Positions 16,928 to 39,190 are shown, counted from the stretch's first letter. The stretch: DNA of 64,000 nucleotides from Pterobdella sp. o SKG-2022 (GCA_964035795.1 OZ038324.1:5604510-5668509), one strand, 5' to 3'. A program made the numbers and translations. Notes: generated by a model not told the origin, from the sequence alone.

Positions 16928-19900
16928 CTCAACTTTTAAACTTATTTATATAGAATCGAAACTAAAAAAAATTTTTAATAAATATTCGCAGACACTGTAA
17001 GTTTAAGCGACATTTAAACTGAGCAAATTCTTTCAGTTTTATGTCTCAAACTTAATATACAAAAACACATATACATTATGAGAATCTATATTTCCATCCA
17101 CGAATACCATGTATATGTGTATTCATACACATATTTAAACATTTTTCTATGGATGTGTGATTTTAAATTTATACACGTACTTGCTATAAGATCTGTTTAT
17201 GTGTGTCCGAGATTTATTCGATGAAGTTTACAGTTTTGTGTGTGCGTGAAGTTATGTATTCGTATGTGAATATATTTTGTGTTTGTATGTGTGAGCGTAG
17301 TTCAATAATTTTGGAAATATAATATCATAATTAAATTGAATCATTTTAGGAATCATCTAAATAGAAAAATATTTGAAAATTGATGAAAAGGATTATATAG
17401 ACAGTAACAGCAATGATAGACCAAGAATAAAAACAAAAAGCAGAACTAACAGAGATAACATTGAAAGATCAGCAAAAAAGTCATTATAAAAAAACACCAT
17501 GAAATAACAAGAATAACATAATAAAAAAAATAATAAAAATAATAAAAGCAAAAAAGCTGTTGTATAATATTCTAATTACTTTGGATTGGCATTACACCTT
17601 GCCATGTTTCTAATTGCATGGCCATATTATTGTCTTTTTGTTTATTTGTTTAATCATTATTATTGTTATTGTTTATGTATTATTTTTATTGTTATTATTA
17701 TTATTTTTGTTTATTGGCGTTTTTCATTATTATTGACTTTTTTAAATGTTTTTTTGTGTTTATATTTTGTGAATTTAACGCTATTGTGATTTTGGTTGTG
17801 GTGTATTTATTTTATGTATAAATAATTATTTTTATATTATTTGTGTTTACTTTTAAAATAGTTTTTGAGACTTGACGAAATTCACAACGAAACATACAAA
17901 AAAATCAGTATAATGAATCCATTTTGGTATGAAAAAAATTTAGTGAAAATAAATAATATTAAATACAACACAAAGCAATACAAAATTGGCTGAAAAAATT
18001 CAATAAAACAAACAAAAATACGCAACAAGCTTTACCACATTCCAAACCAATACGACACAACACAAGATAGAAAAACCAAACCAACCCAGCACAGCACCAC
18101 AACATAAATAATGATATCAGCCCAACACAGCACCATCATACCAAATACAACCGTACAAACCAACGATACAAACCAAGAATGAACTAACATACACGTGGCC
18201 ACTAAAAGTTTCACCCCTAGTTATGCAATGCAAGTTGCTAGTTACAAAACTGGTGACCAATATAATAGTCATTCAGTTGTTAGAGCTGAGATTTTTTTTG
18301 GCGTTTTGGATTCAATGGAATATTTTGGTGATTTAGGGTTAGTTTGGGGATTTTGAAGATTGCATGGTGTGGGTTTGGTGTATGTTTTGTGAGTTTAATA
18401 ATTAAAACTCAAAAATTTCGTATTTCTTCATTTAAATCTTTAAAAAACTTCAATTTTATTTAAAAAAATATTGTTTAAATATAATTTCATATATTTTATC
18501 TATTCATCAAATACCCACATCAATTTAACTTTTTATTCCTGCATACATTCACACATATTAGATTGATAAGTTATGAGCTCAACTTTCGATACTTTATGTG
18601 TCAAAAGCACTTTTGTATGCTAGTCATTCTATATTGGTTTCTTATCTTAATTGCTGAAAAGTCAAGTGCACTATAAAATTATACCTTCAACCAATGATGA
18701 TGCAGCAAAGGTGGAGCTTAAAGTTTTTCTAAGCCGTGATTAGATGTGTGGTTTAAGTTTTTAAATTTGAATTTTTGAAATATGATAAGCTGAAAATATT
18801 TTGTTTTGAGTTTTTTAATAATTTATTCCAAATTAAAAAAACAAAAAAATTATTTTAATTTGTATCAAATTAGAATCAAAACATATTGAAAATTCATACA
18901 CTTGATAATTATTCTCAAAAAACTGATAATTACAACTTCGAAAAAATTGCAAATTACACCAAAAGAAGGTGAAAAAATAAATGCACATCTCTGGTATTTG
19001 ATGAGGTTGGAGGAAGTGTTTGACAAGGCATAATTTGACGAGGGGTCGTGTGAAGATGTTTATGCATAATCATGCTTTTCAGTTTTCCTGAAAATAATTA
19101 TTTGGAGATAAATTTTACTTTCTATTAAATATTGATTTTTTTTCATTTATCGAGCGTTTTTTTGCTTTGTTTACCAATCTGCTACTTTATTCATTCCTCT
19201 ATTCATTTTTATAGTCATTCATCTATCTTTCCATCTATCCATCCATGCATCTATCTATCCATCCATCCATCCGCTGCTTTTTATTTCTCCTTATTGGAAA
19301 TGATAAAGATAATTGTTGAAGTGTTTGAAGAAGTCGTTGATCAGCGATCTCACTTTTCATTTGTAACAAGAATAACAGGGAAGACATAATAAAAATTGAA
19401 AAAAAGATAAAATCTATAAAATCTAACTATTGAAAACTATGATACTGATAATGGTACTAAAAAGAATAATCCTCGAATGCAAACATCAGTATAAACATAA
19501 TTGAAAAATAGTAGCTTGAAAGAACATTATTCACTCAAACTAAAGAGAAATAGTGAAAGTAAAATTAAGAAAAAATTTAAAAGTAAATACGAATGACTAC
19601 CAAACGGCGGAACAATAAAACCAAAAACCACAAACATAACAATAAAAAAAACTCAATAAACCAAAAAAATAGCTGCGACTATGTGTTGAGCATGGGTTGG
19701 AGGAAGAGAGGGTTCTACCAGGTATGAGGACTGATGGAAACAGAATAAGATGCATGACTATGGGCTCAGAAAGTTTGTAGGTGGAAACAAGCTTTAGAAA
19801 TTCAAACTGAAGCAGTCAAGAAATTAACAGAAGCTAATGGTGAAAAGTTATTGAAAAATGATGGTGAAAAAACTACAAAAAACCTGGTGAATGGCTTGGG

Positions 19901-20200
19901 AAACAAATATACCACTAAACACGTTAAAGACAGGTTGATGACGCCAAAAAATGAAGAAAGCTGATTGGCCGTACAATGCCGTTGCTAGAATTCCTATTGG
20001 TTGAAAATCCCAAAAACCAGTTTTGGACAAAGTTAGCTTAGTTATTACTTTGAACGGTTTCATTATTTGTATTACCAATCAAAAGGTGTACTTATTATCG
20101 CATGAGAATGACAATAAAATGCAATTAACGTTAGTTTTGAAAGATTTTTATTATTATTGTTGTTATTTATAAAATTAATGTTTTTATTATTAAATTTATC
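16928..20200. other. AT-rich intergenic DNA, simple repeats
   Basis: No exon with supporting homology was found. Short frames here are low-complexity. An ATCC/CATC repeat lies at about 19195-19272. A less AT-rich patch at about 18040-18200 (CCAACACAGCACCA-type repeats) has no recognisable product. Confidence 0.6.
19195..19272 (+). repeat. (CATC)n / (ATCC)n simple repeat
   Basis: Degenerate four-base units, the same family of units as the much longer tract at 37738-38345. Confidence 0.85.
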
Positions 20201-20415
20201 ATTTTTTCTTTTATTAATCAGTAATGCTATTTCTTCCACATGGAACTCACAATCTCCTTTATTACTTCGTTAATTACTCGAGTCTCAACCGTAAAGCATC
20301 CTTCAAATGCCTTCTTTTATTATTGGTATTTTTATGATTATTATTATTCTTATTATTATCACTATTATTATGATTACTATTATTATGGTTATTATTATTC
20401 TTATGATCAATATTA

Positions 20416-27760
<7,345 letters not shown>

Positions 27761-27764
27761 ATAG

Positions 27765-29000
27765 TAGTGCATCGGATCTTCAGTTCGATGACATGACGTA
27801 ATTTCTTCTCCATCCCTGCCTATCCGCCATAGCAGTACGTAATTCGTTAAAAGTGAGTCTCGTGTTTTTTTAAGCACAAATTTCACTTTCATATTAGAAT
27901 GTCCTTTTCTACGAGCCTCATCATGTGTCCAGAATAACAGAATATTTGCAGACTCATTGTGCCGAGCTACATGCCCAGCAAGCGCTAACCGTTTTCTTTT
28001 GGTTATAGTGGACAGCTTTGGAATTTGACCGTAGAGCTAGGCATTTGTTTAGCGGTTCCTTCAGGAGACACTTTTGACTCTTTGGAGCATGCGAGTGAAT
28101 GTGCCATCATCTTTTTTCACTGCAGCATTCGACGCTCGTATAGCTTTATGAAATCTACAGTGGATTTGAAAAACTGAACTTTCATTTTTATGGTAACGCA
28201 AGAGTTTCAGACTTTTTTCAGGGAGTTAAAAGCGTCCCATGATTTTCCGATTGAGGTGTTGATATCTCGTAAAGAGTTGGTGTAGTCTCCCAGAAGATGA
28301 AGAAAATCATCAACCTTTTCAATTTCATCACCATTCATAGCATGAATATGACTCTACAGAGAGATTGAAGTGCAATGCTTTGGTCTTGCTATCGTTGAAA
28401 AAGAGACCTATGTTTTGAGTTGTGGTCTGAATTTTGAGAAGAAGAGATTTGTTGATCGTATCTTCCATTGAAGCGATATCGTCGGCATGGGAAAGTTCAG
28501 TATTTCGGAAGAAATTGTGACTTCTTCTCTTAAGAGTCAATTTATCTGAAGAAAGACTTGAGGTGCAGAAAGTATAATTCAAGCAAATGATGAAAAAAAA
28601 ACGGAGCGAGTGGGTCTCCTTGTAAGACGCCACTATCGATCTGGAGGATTGCCTTCAAGGGTCTTCACAAGAGCGAGGTAATTTCATACGTCACTCGTTT
28701 TTCATTCACGATTTAATAATAATAAAAATAATAATAATAATAATAAAAAAAAAAAATAATAATAATAATAATAATCTACGAGGTTTATTATAGTGATGTT
28801 TAACCCAGGGAGTTTCAAGATTTCATAAATAGTTTCATATGCAGCAATGGTTTTGAGCATTTTTGAACCAACCTATCAAGTCAAATGCTTTTTTTTAATC
28901 GATGAAAGTTATCACAGCTTCTTTCTTGTGGTTACGCAATTCTTCTATGATTTTTTTGAGTGCGAGTACTTGAGAGGTTATGGATCTTGCAGGGTGTAAG
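27765..29000 (-). mobile_element. Relic of a non-LTR retrotransposon RT, split by an (AAT)n tract
   Basis: Reading downward from 29000: NGLHPARSITSQVLALKKII and VITFID (RT fingers/palm), then GVLQGDPLAPFFF near 28640-28600, then LSHADDIASMEDTINKSLL (the catalytic box, Y changed to H), GLFFNDSKTKALHFN, and further C-terminal matches such as NGDEIEKVDDFLHLLGDY and LAGH in shifted frames to about 27770. Many stops and frameshifts mark an old dead copy. The (AAT)n tract at about 28716-28775 interrupts the region between the finger and palm motifs. This is a different family from the copine-intron LINE. Confidence 0.8.
28716..28775 (+). repeat. (AAT)n tract inside an RT relic
   Basis: AAT units with an A-run in the middle, separating upstream and downstream RT motifs on the minus strand. 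Confidence 0.9.
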
Positions 29001-30164
29001 CCATTTTTGTTATAAAAAATACTTATAAAAAAATAGGAATTAATAAAAAAAATTAAAATTAAAAATAAAAAAATATATGGAAGAATTTGTAGGTTAAGAG
29101 GAACAAAAACAGTTTTTATATAGATGGAACGTGGGATTGATGTGTGGTTGGTTGTATGTATTTGTTTGTATGTACGGGTTTGTATGTATATGTGTTTGTA
29201 TTTGTGTTTGTATGTATGTATGTGGATTTGTTTCAATATTGTAGTCTGTGTATAATTGTTGTATTATTAGATGGGTGTTAAATTGTTCATTTGAGATTAT
29301 AATTAGAAACATAGTTTTGGTGAAAAAACACAAAAATAATTGAATAATTGCATGAATTAAAACTGCAAAAAAAGGAAAAAACAAAAAATATATAAATAGA
29401 TAAAAATATAATAAGATTAAGCTATTTCATATGATATATTAGCTGTACTAAATTACATTATCTCGTTGAAAAGCATATTTCCTGACACTTCTAATGAATG
29501 CGTAAGAGGAATAGTATATAAAGGGAGGGTGTGCAGCCAAAACGGAAGTGAAAGAGAAAATATTTCAACGGAATAAATATTGCGTAGTTTATTCAGAGTC
29601 TTTCGTGAGTCTAATTTTAATTTTTTGTTTTTTGGGTGCATTTTAATATTTTTTTGATTTCAAAAAGTTTTGTTTTAAATTGAAATAAGATTCAAACTAA
29701 ATTTTAAATTTTCATATTTGAAGCGAAAATTTTGAAGTTTTGAGTTTTTCTAAAAAAAAAAAAATTTGTGGATGTTTTTTAATTTTTTTTAAATAGTTTT
29801 GAAAAATACTTTTACATTCATCTAAATTTCTTTAAAAAATAATTTTACTGCAATAATTGGTTTGAAAATATTCATTGTTCAGAAACATAAAAAAAAATTT
29901 CAAAAAAGAAATCAAAAGTGATTTTTAATCATCTTTTCAACAAAAATAGTTTTACGCTGCGCAAATTAAAAGAATGTTGGAAAAAAAGACACATATTAAC
30001 AACAATGAGTGAATAAAAAATCCAAAATTTGTTTTGCACGAGCCATCATAGAATCTTAGTCATAGCCAAATAACTTTGCAAAAAGGAAAATAAGAATGTA
30101 ATGTAATGCGGTATTTATGAAACGCTTTTCCTTATAGATCAAAGGGCTTGCTAAAAATTTAATG

Positions 30165-30273
30165 TAACAAAAACACACTGTGGAAAAGGTGCTAATTGTC
30201 GGCCCACACGGGATCGAACCCGGTAATTTCAGATAATTAGTCTAATGCTCAACCATTGAGCTATAGGGGCCGA
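30165..30273 (-). repeat. tRNA-derived SINE-like repeat, copy 3
   Basis: On the minus strand: GGCCCCTATAGCTCAATGG (A box TAGCTCAATGG), GACTAATTATC in the anticodon-loop position, B box GGTTCGATCCC, then GGCCGACAATTAGCACC and CCACAGTGTGTTTTTGTTA. Head and tail both match the copy at 2651. Confidence 0.75.
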
Positions 30274-33200
30274 CAAAAAAAAAACGTTTGAGACCAAAAA
30301 CGATATATATTTGAACAATCAAATCAAAAAACACCAACAATAAAAAAACATAAACAAAAGAAAAAACAAAAAAAAAAAAAACCATTAAAAATATAAGATA
30401 TTAAAGTAAAAAACGTCTTTCTTAATGGCAAAAATAGGAATTGGAGCGGAAAAAGTTCACGAAAGTTCGCCATTTTGAATTATGGCGTCTGTTTCGTCCA
30501 AAGATGATATAACTAATGCTCAAACTTATTTATTTGATATTTTTTCTTCTAGCCTTTTGAAGAAAAGTATTTTTTTGTTTGTTTTTGTTTTTTAATAAAT
30601 GCATCAAATAATATTTCTCATGTTTCACGTTTTTGGTAAAAAATGTTTTATATGCTTTTTCAAATTTTCTTTTGATTTTTAGTCATACCACTTCAATAGA
30701 ATTTTTTGATGAATTTTTCAAAATATAATTTTATTTATTGCGCAAAACTCTGATCTACGCCTTGTAATGAACAATACCAGACTTCAAATTCAAAACATCA
30801 AAAAGCATTTAAAAAAAACCATTCCAAACGTTATTAGGATAGTAAAAGAAATGAACACAAAGTATATAAGTAATATAATATAATTTCTTCACAAAAAGCT
30901 TAGAATCTTTTAATAAATAAATACTTTGTGTTTGTTTTCCTAACTATTGTGTCAAGCTATATCAAATGGCTATTACACGATTCAAACGTGTTCCATCCCA
31001 GTGTTAAACCAAAGCGCTTGTAAGGTTTGGTGATTATGTTTATTCAAACTCTAATATGTTTTATTGAGTTTCATTATGTTTTTTCCGATAATTTTGTCAT
31101 GCTTTTGATACCATTAAGTTTTATTTAATAGTCCCATGTTTTTTGAGTATTATTCTGTTTCCTTAAATATTTCGATGCTGCTTGAAATGTTTTATTTTAT
31201 GTTTTTATGCTACTTGATATTTTATCGTTTATAGTCGTACATGTAAGTAATTAATTTTTATTCAAAAAAGGATTTACTTTTAAATTTTTTAATTATTTTT
31301 TTCAACTTTTAACTATTACGATTCTTATCACAAACCACATCAATAAGCTCATACAAACTGCGCTGTAGAATCAGATTATTGCAATTAATCTTAGAGTCAT
31401 TTTTAGCCAAAAAATAAAAAAAATGGCGAAAATAATAAAAATATAACAAAAAAATGTGATTCAGTAGAAATCAGGGCAAGAATCAAGAAACACAGTGCTT
31501 CTTACAACACATGTTACCGAATTATGAGTTTTTTCAAATATTTCTTCTGAATAGACTAAGGATACCACTGCTTTATAAGCGGTTTTTATAATGTTAAAAA
31601 CTTGAATTTGTTAAAGCTTCTCAATTTGATAGTGAATCTGGATGGGAAGATTAATATCATTTGAATAATTTTTAAAAATTTTTTTGTTTTTCTCCACGTG
31701 GAGTAGCGCCCTGTGGAACCAATCAATTGCGCAACCGAAAATCCAGAAACTTGTGTTTGGTTCTCTCGCTTTTTTATTTTATAGCAATATATATATTGTT
31801 TTTTGTTTATTCTGTTTTATTTAGTTAATTTCGCCCATTCTTCAGTTTGTAGTTAATTTCCTATTCTCATCTAACTTTTTATTCTTTCCTTTTATAAATT
31901 CAATTTATTTGCTATTTTGGAAAATAAATGCATGTGTATATTTAAAAGAAAAAATTAGAGGCGATTAAATGGTTGACTTACTTATTTTTTTTGAATAAGA
32001 GAATAATAAGTAATATTATTGTGAACTTCAAAGTTTTTCATTCAAAAAAACTATTGAACTATAGGGTAGTTTTGCTTCACAGATACATACTTGTCTTTCC
32101 ATTCGTCCGCAAATCCCTTTGAACCCCCCCAGCTGGGTTTGCTTTTCAAGTTTATTCCAATGGCTATTTTGTCTGACTTTACTGGCTTAGATTTCATAGG
32201 TCTACTTTTAAACTACTTCAGTTTAATATCTGAATTCAAAAATAGTTACAAACTCGTCACATGAAACAAGTTTATCAATCGTTCAAAACCTCCAACTAGA
32301 TACTTATTATCACTCAGGTTTCTCATAAGTTACCAACAGACTCCAATCTTGTTTATGAGTCGTTTTATCACTTACCAAGCTCCGTGAAATTTCCTCTTAA
32401 ACAATCTGCGTTTGTCACTAGCTCTGAATAAAACGAAACAAGTACTAAAACCTCTATCTGCTATTATTTTGTATGCTTTTCAAGCCCCTCTGTAGCAAGC
32501 CTAATTTTCAAACTGCTCACGACACAAAAATAATTATCCAATATAAATATATTTTTTGTTATAATATTTTTTTTTTTAATCTCAAAAGTAATATTTTATA
32601 AATTTGCTTCATAAACTTGAGATCAAATATTCAGGTGTACTGGGAAATTCAATTTTAAAAATTAGTATTAACTTTTTATTGAGTTTCATTACAACTGATT
32701 TATTTCATTTTTCAATCCTTATTTTCACAGTTTTCAAATTTATTTTTTATCAAACTTTTTTTTACTTTCAACCTATCATCTTTTTCACTGTTTAAAATCT
32801 TTTTTTGACATATTTTTCTCTTATGTTTTTTCTATTTTTCGAATCTGTTTAGATTTAATACTTTGACGAAACTGATTCCTTTAAACTACTGCAATTCTGT
32901 ATTTAAACGTGAAATACCAAAATAATTGAGTTTAACAACTTCATTGCAAAACACTAATTTTTTTTCATTAATTTTGTTTTTTAAACCTACAAAAATGATT
33001 TTAAAGCATAACACAATGAGAAAATAATATTGAAAAACTCTTACATAAAACGTCATTTTTTTGTATATTAATATTTATGTTTAAAAAACATTTTTATCTT
33101 TTTTTTTAAATTAAACATAGAATATTGGTGTGAAAATCATTTGTCTGTTTTTTATTTAAATTCAAAATATTGATGCGTAATAACCATTTTTGAAACATTT

Positions 33201-36200
33201 TTCAAAATAAAAATAATTTTAAATAAGAATTAACTTTTAAACAAAGATGGATAAGAAAGCATAGTTGATACATACTGTTGAGAGTTTGGATCAAAAATCT
33301 TGGTTGAAAATTTAATTCAAATAAAAATTAATCTTTTCAAAAAAATTGCTTCAAAAACTTCAATTAAACTATCTAAATTAAGTTGAATAATTACAATCAA
33401 AAATCGACTTTGAAGCGATTTAGATAGTGCAGGTACAACTAAAAGCAAAAATTTCTCCATCAAAAAAATTGAAAACATGGAAAAACTACAGAATGTTATT
33501 TTATGAAAATTTTCAGAACCATAAAATTTTCTCAGGCATCATCTAGAATTTTCTACAACTTCACAGACTCCCACATTAAAACATATAAGAGAAGTGCTAT
33601 TAGATCGTTATGAAATGGTATGGCTTGGAATGTCTTATTATTGAGTGTTATGCAAAATTATGTGTCTTTAACATGATTTTCAAATAAAATGCCTTTCTTT
33701 AATTATAATTGCAGCCCTGACCTGAGAGAGCTCATGATTTAGAGCTAAATTTGATATTTTTATTGCATTAGAAATGCTTATTGGGAGTTTGGGTGCGTAT
33801 TGAAAGCTCCGGAACTGTTGGCAATGTTTATAGACGTCAATATTTGCATTTTTTACTCTTATTGATTTTTTTCTAATCAGTTTATTTTGTTGATAAATCT
33901 GAAAGATTTTGCATCTTATCAGAATGTTTGTAAATCTTTCTAGCTTCCATAGAAAATTGATATTTGAATTGCTAACTGGATTTTCTAATTTGTAAATTCA
34001 TGAGAGCTACTCTTGCAAAATATTCGCAGAAACGTGAGAAGGAATAATGCACAAAAAAATAAAAAAATATTTATAATGATTTAAGTCTACGGGCATTATA
34101 GGATGTGGATGTTGTGTTGGGGAGGCATTCAAATAGTGAGGGACTTCAAAGTGGGGTTTCAATACATACAATTGAGCGTTGTTCCGTGATTATATTTGGA
34201 GCAATTTGTAGCTATTTTGTATATGTTTTTATATACAAACTCAAAATTATTTGATTTTTAGCTTTAAAAAATTAAAAAACTAAACCAACTAAACTCTTTC
34301 GAAAAAAATACAAAAATTGTTTTTCTTTTTCAAATGGTGATTTTTCTTAGTAAAAAACTTCATGCATTCAAAACCTTTATGTATAGTTATACAAAAAACA
34401 AGTTAGATTTTTTATTACCCGAAAAAAAATAAAACTCTCATCACTAGCCAATATATCATTAGTTCATCATTAGTGCTTGCGAATAAATTATAAAAGAAAC
34501 GGATGAAATTCGAATCACGAGGAAGCACTCTTCATTAAAGACCCCGTCCGGTTTTGATCGATACTATTTTTGAGGTTATATCAGCATTTTTTTTTGTTCC
34601 ACTCTAAAACTCATTAATCAACCCAATCGTTGGTCTTTCAATTTGCTTGTAAACTTTGTTTTGATGAATATTGTATGAATTAGTTACTAGCTACTGAGAG
34701 TTTCTACTATCCAGATAATGCAGTTGCTCTAATTTATCATGTTATGAATATTTAAAATTCTCTAGAAAGGTTTTGGAGGTTTTACTAAATAGTATATTTT
34801 TTTGGAAATCGTGCAAAGGAGGCTGTTTAAGACTGAAGTGTATAGTGGAGTTCAAGTTTTATTTCAGGAAATTATTGGCCAAGTTCCAAATCCCTTGCGT
34901 ATTTATAGGAAGTCTCGGATAATGTTATTACTAATAATATTAACTAATATTTATAAATAGGAAAATTCCTCAGGTTGCTTATTCAATGCTCAGCAATCAA
35001 TAGTTTTTTTTCCAAATTTTCAAACATTTTATTTAAAAAAATTCATATTTTTATAGATTTATCCCTGAAATGAATTGTTTTTTTTAGTTAAAATGTTAAA
35101 AAATCTTATATTAATTAAAAAACCTTTTGATTTTATTCGATAAATTTGAGCTTTACAATACATAGGAGAGTAAGAAGAAAGGCCCAGAAAAAAAAGGAAT
35201 TTATTGATTTTTTAAGTATAGATACAAGAAAATTTGAAAAGACAGAGTAGAAATTAGATACTTTGTGGAACTATTTTGTATTTTTCATGTATTTATTAAA
35301 ATTTGTCATAAATTTTTAGAAAAATTCATTTCAAAATAGTATTTAGTCAATAAACAAGTAAATAAAAAAATGGAAGCATAGTTTTTTAGAAACATTGTAA
35401 ATCCTTTTGCAAACTTGAATTTTGTACAGTAAAAACTTCAGATTATGAGGATATTAGAAGAACACGTAGAGAATTTTATTAAGCTAAAATTATCAATAAG
35501 CATGATTCATTAGCAATTGGAACCATAGGAAGATGAAGAAATAGAAAAATTATTGATGAAAAAACTAAAAATGAACAAAAAACATAGAAATTTTTCTATA
35601 CATAGTTATATAGATACGATTAAAAACCCTTATATTAGTTCACAAAGGAATGTCTGGTTTTCTCCAACAATGCCTCCCGCACTCAGAGCTCTTAATCCTG
35701 TGGTGTATTCATTAGGCTGGGTAAATAAAATGAATTCAAAATTTAACTCAATTTCAAGATAATACCTGTAGTTTACCAATTCATTTTTAATATCATTTTT
35801 GTATTATTTCAATCTTGAGTAATGGTGATTAAAGGATATTTTAATTGTACTTTAGAGGATTTTTAAAATAATGCTTTTAGTTTAGACTTGTAATTTTACC
35901 AATAGCTTTGTAAAATCTTTGAGGGTCTTGAGAGATAAATCAAAATAAAAAACACAAAATAAACGTAGGTAATTGTGTGTAATCATGATGTATATGCAGA
36001 CAAATTGACACACTGAGAAACCAGAATATGCATGTTAAACTAACATATTAAGCTTAAAAGTGGGGTTGAAAACGTTCAAATCTGGGAATTGTTTTGTTAG
36101 AAAACTCATTTTAAAACAAAGTATGAATCCTTTGAAAAAATTATCTCTCAGAGGTATTTTCTAAGATTTTAAGTTTTTTTCTTTTGGAAAAAAATAAACT

Positions 36201-37673
36201 TTTTAAAACTCAACTTCTAATTAAAGTCATTTCGACAGAAATTAATTTTGAAATAAAAAAATAAAAAAAATAAAGTTCTTATAAAATTTAAACACAAAAT
36301 CACACATACAAAGAGATATGTACACGGACGTAAGCAACACACAAACACACATACAAATACCTACACACATAAATACAACCACACATAAACACAATGCATT
36401 CTCCAAGGACTAAACTGATTCGCAATGTATTTGAAGCTTTTAGTAACATTGTATTTTTTTGAAATTGCTTAGCTCCATTTTAAATCTTTCCACACTGAAT
36501 TTTTAAAAAATAAAACTATATTCCACTTGAAACTATTTTTTTTTACTTTCTTCAGTGTTTTTCAATAGGTTAATTCTGCATTGTAGTTTTGAAAAGAAAT
36601 AAACTTTGAACACTCCTTGGACCTAATTACACTTGATCGTGTAATATCAGTCGTGATTTATACATAGCCTTGAAGAACAAGACAATGTTGAAAACAATAA
36701 CAATAAAAAAATAAATAAATAAAAAATAAAAATAAAAAATTTTGAAATAATATTAGTAATAAAGAAAATAAAATAAGAAAACAAGGATAATAATTAAAAT
36801 ATTGACAAAATTGCAGAACTTTTTATCACTAGAAAGCAAGAGAGTTTTTAAATGCCTTGTATCAAGAAAACTAAATTATAACTCTTGCAAGTATTATAAT
36901 TATCCTCAAATGTAACAAAGTTAAATATCTTTCAGCTATTATTACAGTTGAGTTGAAAAAGAACTCACGTGAAAACACGTTTGGGAAAAAAATATATATA
37001 TAAAAAACAGGATAGGATTGAAATTAAACGCTAAAAAAATCAAAATTTAAACTTAGTTTTTGCTACTATTAATATTAAAAAATATAATTTATTATTCTTT
37101 TTTTTTAAAGACATCTTATGTGTTTTTTTTTAAATTCAATTTTCTTGATTTTTAAGCGTAAAATTCAAAAGATTTTAGATACATATACTTTTTTCAAAAA
37201 ACTAAAATTTCGAAAAATTCAACTTTTTCATAATTTATTTTACTAATTAATTATGACAAAGTTGAATTTTACGATAAAATTGAAGAAAATTGAATTTATT
37301 ATTCATATTTTTTGCGTTTAAATATAATGGGACGATAAAAACAGAATTTAAATGCCTGTTCATATTTAGAAAGTTGTCGTTTGAATAAATTGGCGGGAGA
37401 AAAGCTGAAGGAAGCATAAAAGGACCATTACAAGTGTAAAGTTGAAAAGTCTAAGAAGCAGAATTTATGCCTTTGCTGCGCTATTAAAGCAAATTTTGTG
37501 AAATGAATGTCAAGGTATTATAAGACTTCTCTGAGGGGGAAGAAAATTTTCTAAATAAAACGCTATAAAATTATTGATGAAATAAACATAAAATGAAGGA
37601 TTATAAAATATAAAATAGGAGAATTGTATTTATAATCGTTTAGAGGAAAGATTAATAAAACGCAAACGCTGAA

Positions 37674-37735
37674 TATAGCGACAATGATTTGGAAACATCA
37701 ATCATTTTAATGGTTTAAATAACATTGTCGCTATA
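37674..37735. repeat. Short inverted repeat bordering the CATC tract
   Basis: TATAGCGACAATG at 37674-37686 is the exact complement of CATTGTCGCTATA at 37723-37735. The spacer is 36 bp. The pair ends a few bases before the CATC repeat begins. Confidence 0.7.
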
Positions 37736-37737
37736 CT

Positions 37738-38345
37738 ATGCATTCTTCATTCATCCATCCAGCTACTTGTTCATCCATCCATTTACTTGTTCATCCATCA
37801 GTCCGCTCGTTTATCTATCTCTCCATTATTCCATTCATCCATTTATTTATCTATCAACGTGCCATATATGTATCCAATCGTCCATTCATCTATACATTCA
37901 TCGGCCCTCCATCCATCGGTCGCTCTATCCATCTGTCCTTCCATCCATCGGTCACTCCATCCATCCATTCTTTTTTTCACTTACCTGTTCATACATCTTT
38001 ATAGTTATTTTTAATATATAAATTCATCTTTCCAGTTATCCGTTCAGTTTTCTGCCTTTTTATTTTAATATTCATCAGTTATTCTATTTATCTATTTATC
38101 CATTCCTTTGCTTATCAATCGCTGCATTTAATAACCAAGCTTTCAATTAATCTATCAATCCTTGCATCTTCTCATCAACCCATTCCTTCTTTTATTCACC
38201 CATCCATCAATCCATCAGTTTCTCCATCTATCTTTTTATTCATGCATTTTTCAATACGTTCTTTAGAATATTTATAAGTTTATTCATCTGTCTATCCATA
38301 CCCTTATCCACTCATTCATCCACTCATTCATCTAATCATCTACCC
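37738..38345 (+). repeat. Long degenerate (CATC/CATT)n tract
   Basis: About 600 bp of CATC, CATT and TATC units. Its open frames (Ser/His/Ile/Pro runs) are repeat translations in several frames. Confidence 0.9.
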
Positions 38346-39190
38346 ATCTTTTTAAATATTGATATTGATTGAATGGATATTTTTTTATTTGATGAAAAAT
38401 GAAAATCGATTTGAATTTATTTTATTTAACAGAAGTTGAAAACTAGTTTCAATCAAAAAGATTAAAATTCCAAATATTCAAAAAATAAACAAAAGCACTA
38501 AATATTTAAAAATTAGCCTCTAAAAGCATCTACAAAGGCTAACTTCCTTGTTGTAACGCCTTGATTTATGTCAGGCAATCTCTTATCATGCAAAACGGAC
38601 AATTTAAATTTTGTCAAAGAGGAGACATTTCATTTTTCAAAATGAGATAAATTGAAATTCGGTGCAGAAAAAAATTTTTTTTTGGTAGAAATATTGATTG
38701 ATTTTTCGTTCGAATGAAGTCTCTGTGAAACTGACAGAATTCTGGAATTATTTTTGAAAGCTTTGAAAAGCTTCAACAGCTTATACCAAAAATTTGAAAA
38801 TATTCGATGAAATTCCAATTAATTTTTTTGAAAATATTTTTCCCTTAACATTACATAATCACTATTTTTCAATTAAGAAATTGAAAGTTCTTTATGTGAA
38901 CTTCAAAGAGATTACATGAAGCTTAGAACCTTTAAATTGATTTTTTAAAATTTCTTTCTTAATATTCTCCTTATGCTTTCAAAATCCCTGAATCAATTTG
39001 GAAAATTCCAATAAGATTTTTTTCTAATATTACGCCAATTTATTTTTTAATATTTCGAATCAAAAGATGAAAAATAGTTTAAACTGAATTACTCAAAGAA
39101 AGAAATCGTGTAAGAAAAATATCATTTTCTACATGAAATTTAAAAGTGAACCCTAATTTTGAACTCCGACCAAAAAAGAATTGAAATCAA

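Larger units (their letters stand above)
29001..39190. other. About 10 kb of AT-rich DNA, no recognised gene
   Basis: Dominated by A/T runs. It contains one tRNA-derived repeat (30165-30273), a TATG/TTTG-type simple repeat at about 29150-29225, an AGTAGCGCCCT string near 31705 also found in the tail of the repeat at 8229, and CATC repeats at 37738-38345. A frame at 35553-35762 (+) contains ALRALNPVVYSL, which looks like the NPxxY end of a GPCR seventh helix, but nothing else supports a gene. Confidence 0.55.

Noticed and set aside
37725..38021. Ser/His/Pro-rich frames
   Set aside because: Present in three frames of the CATC repeat.
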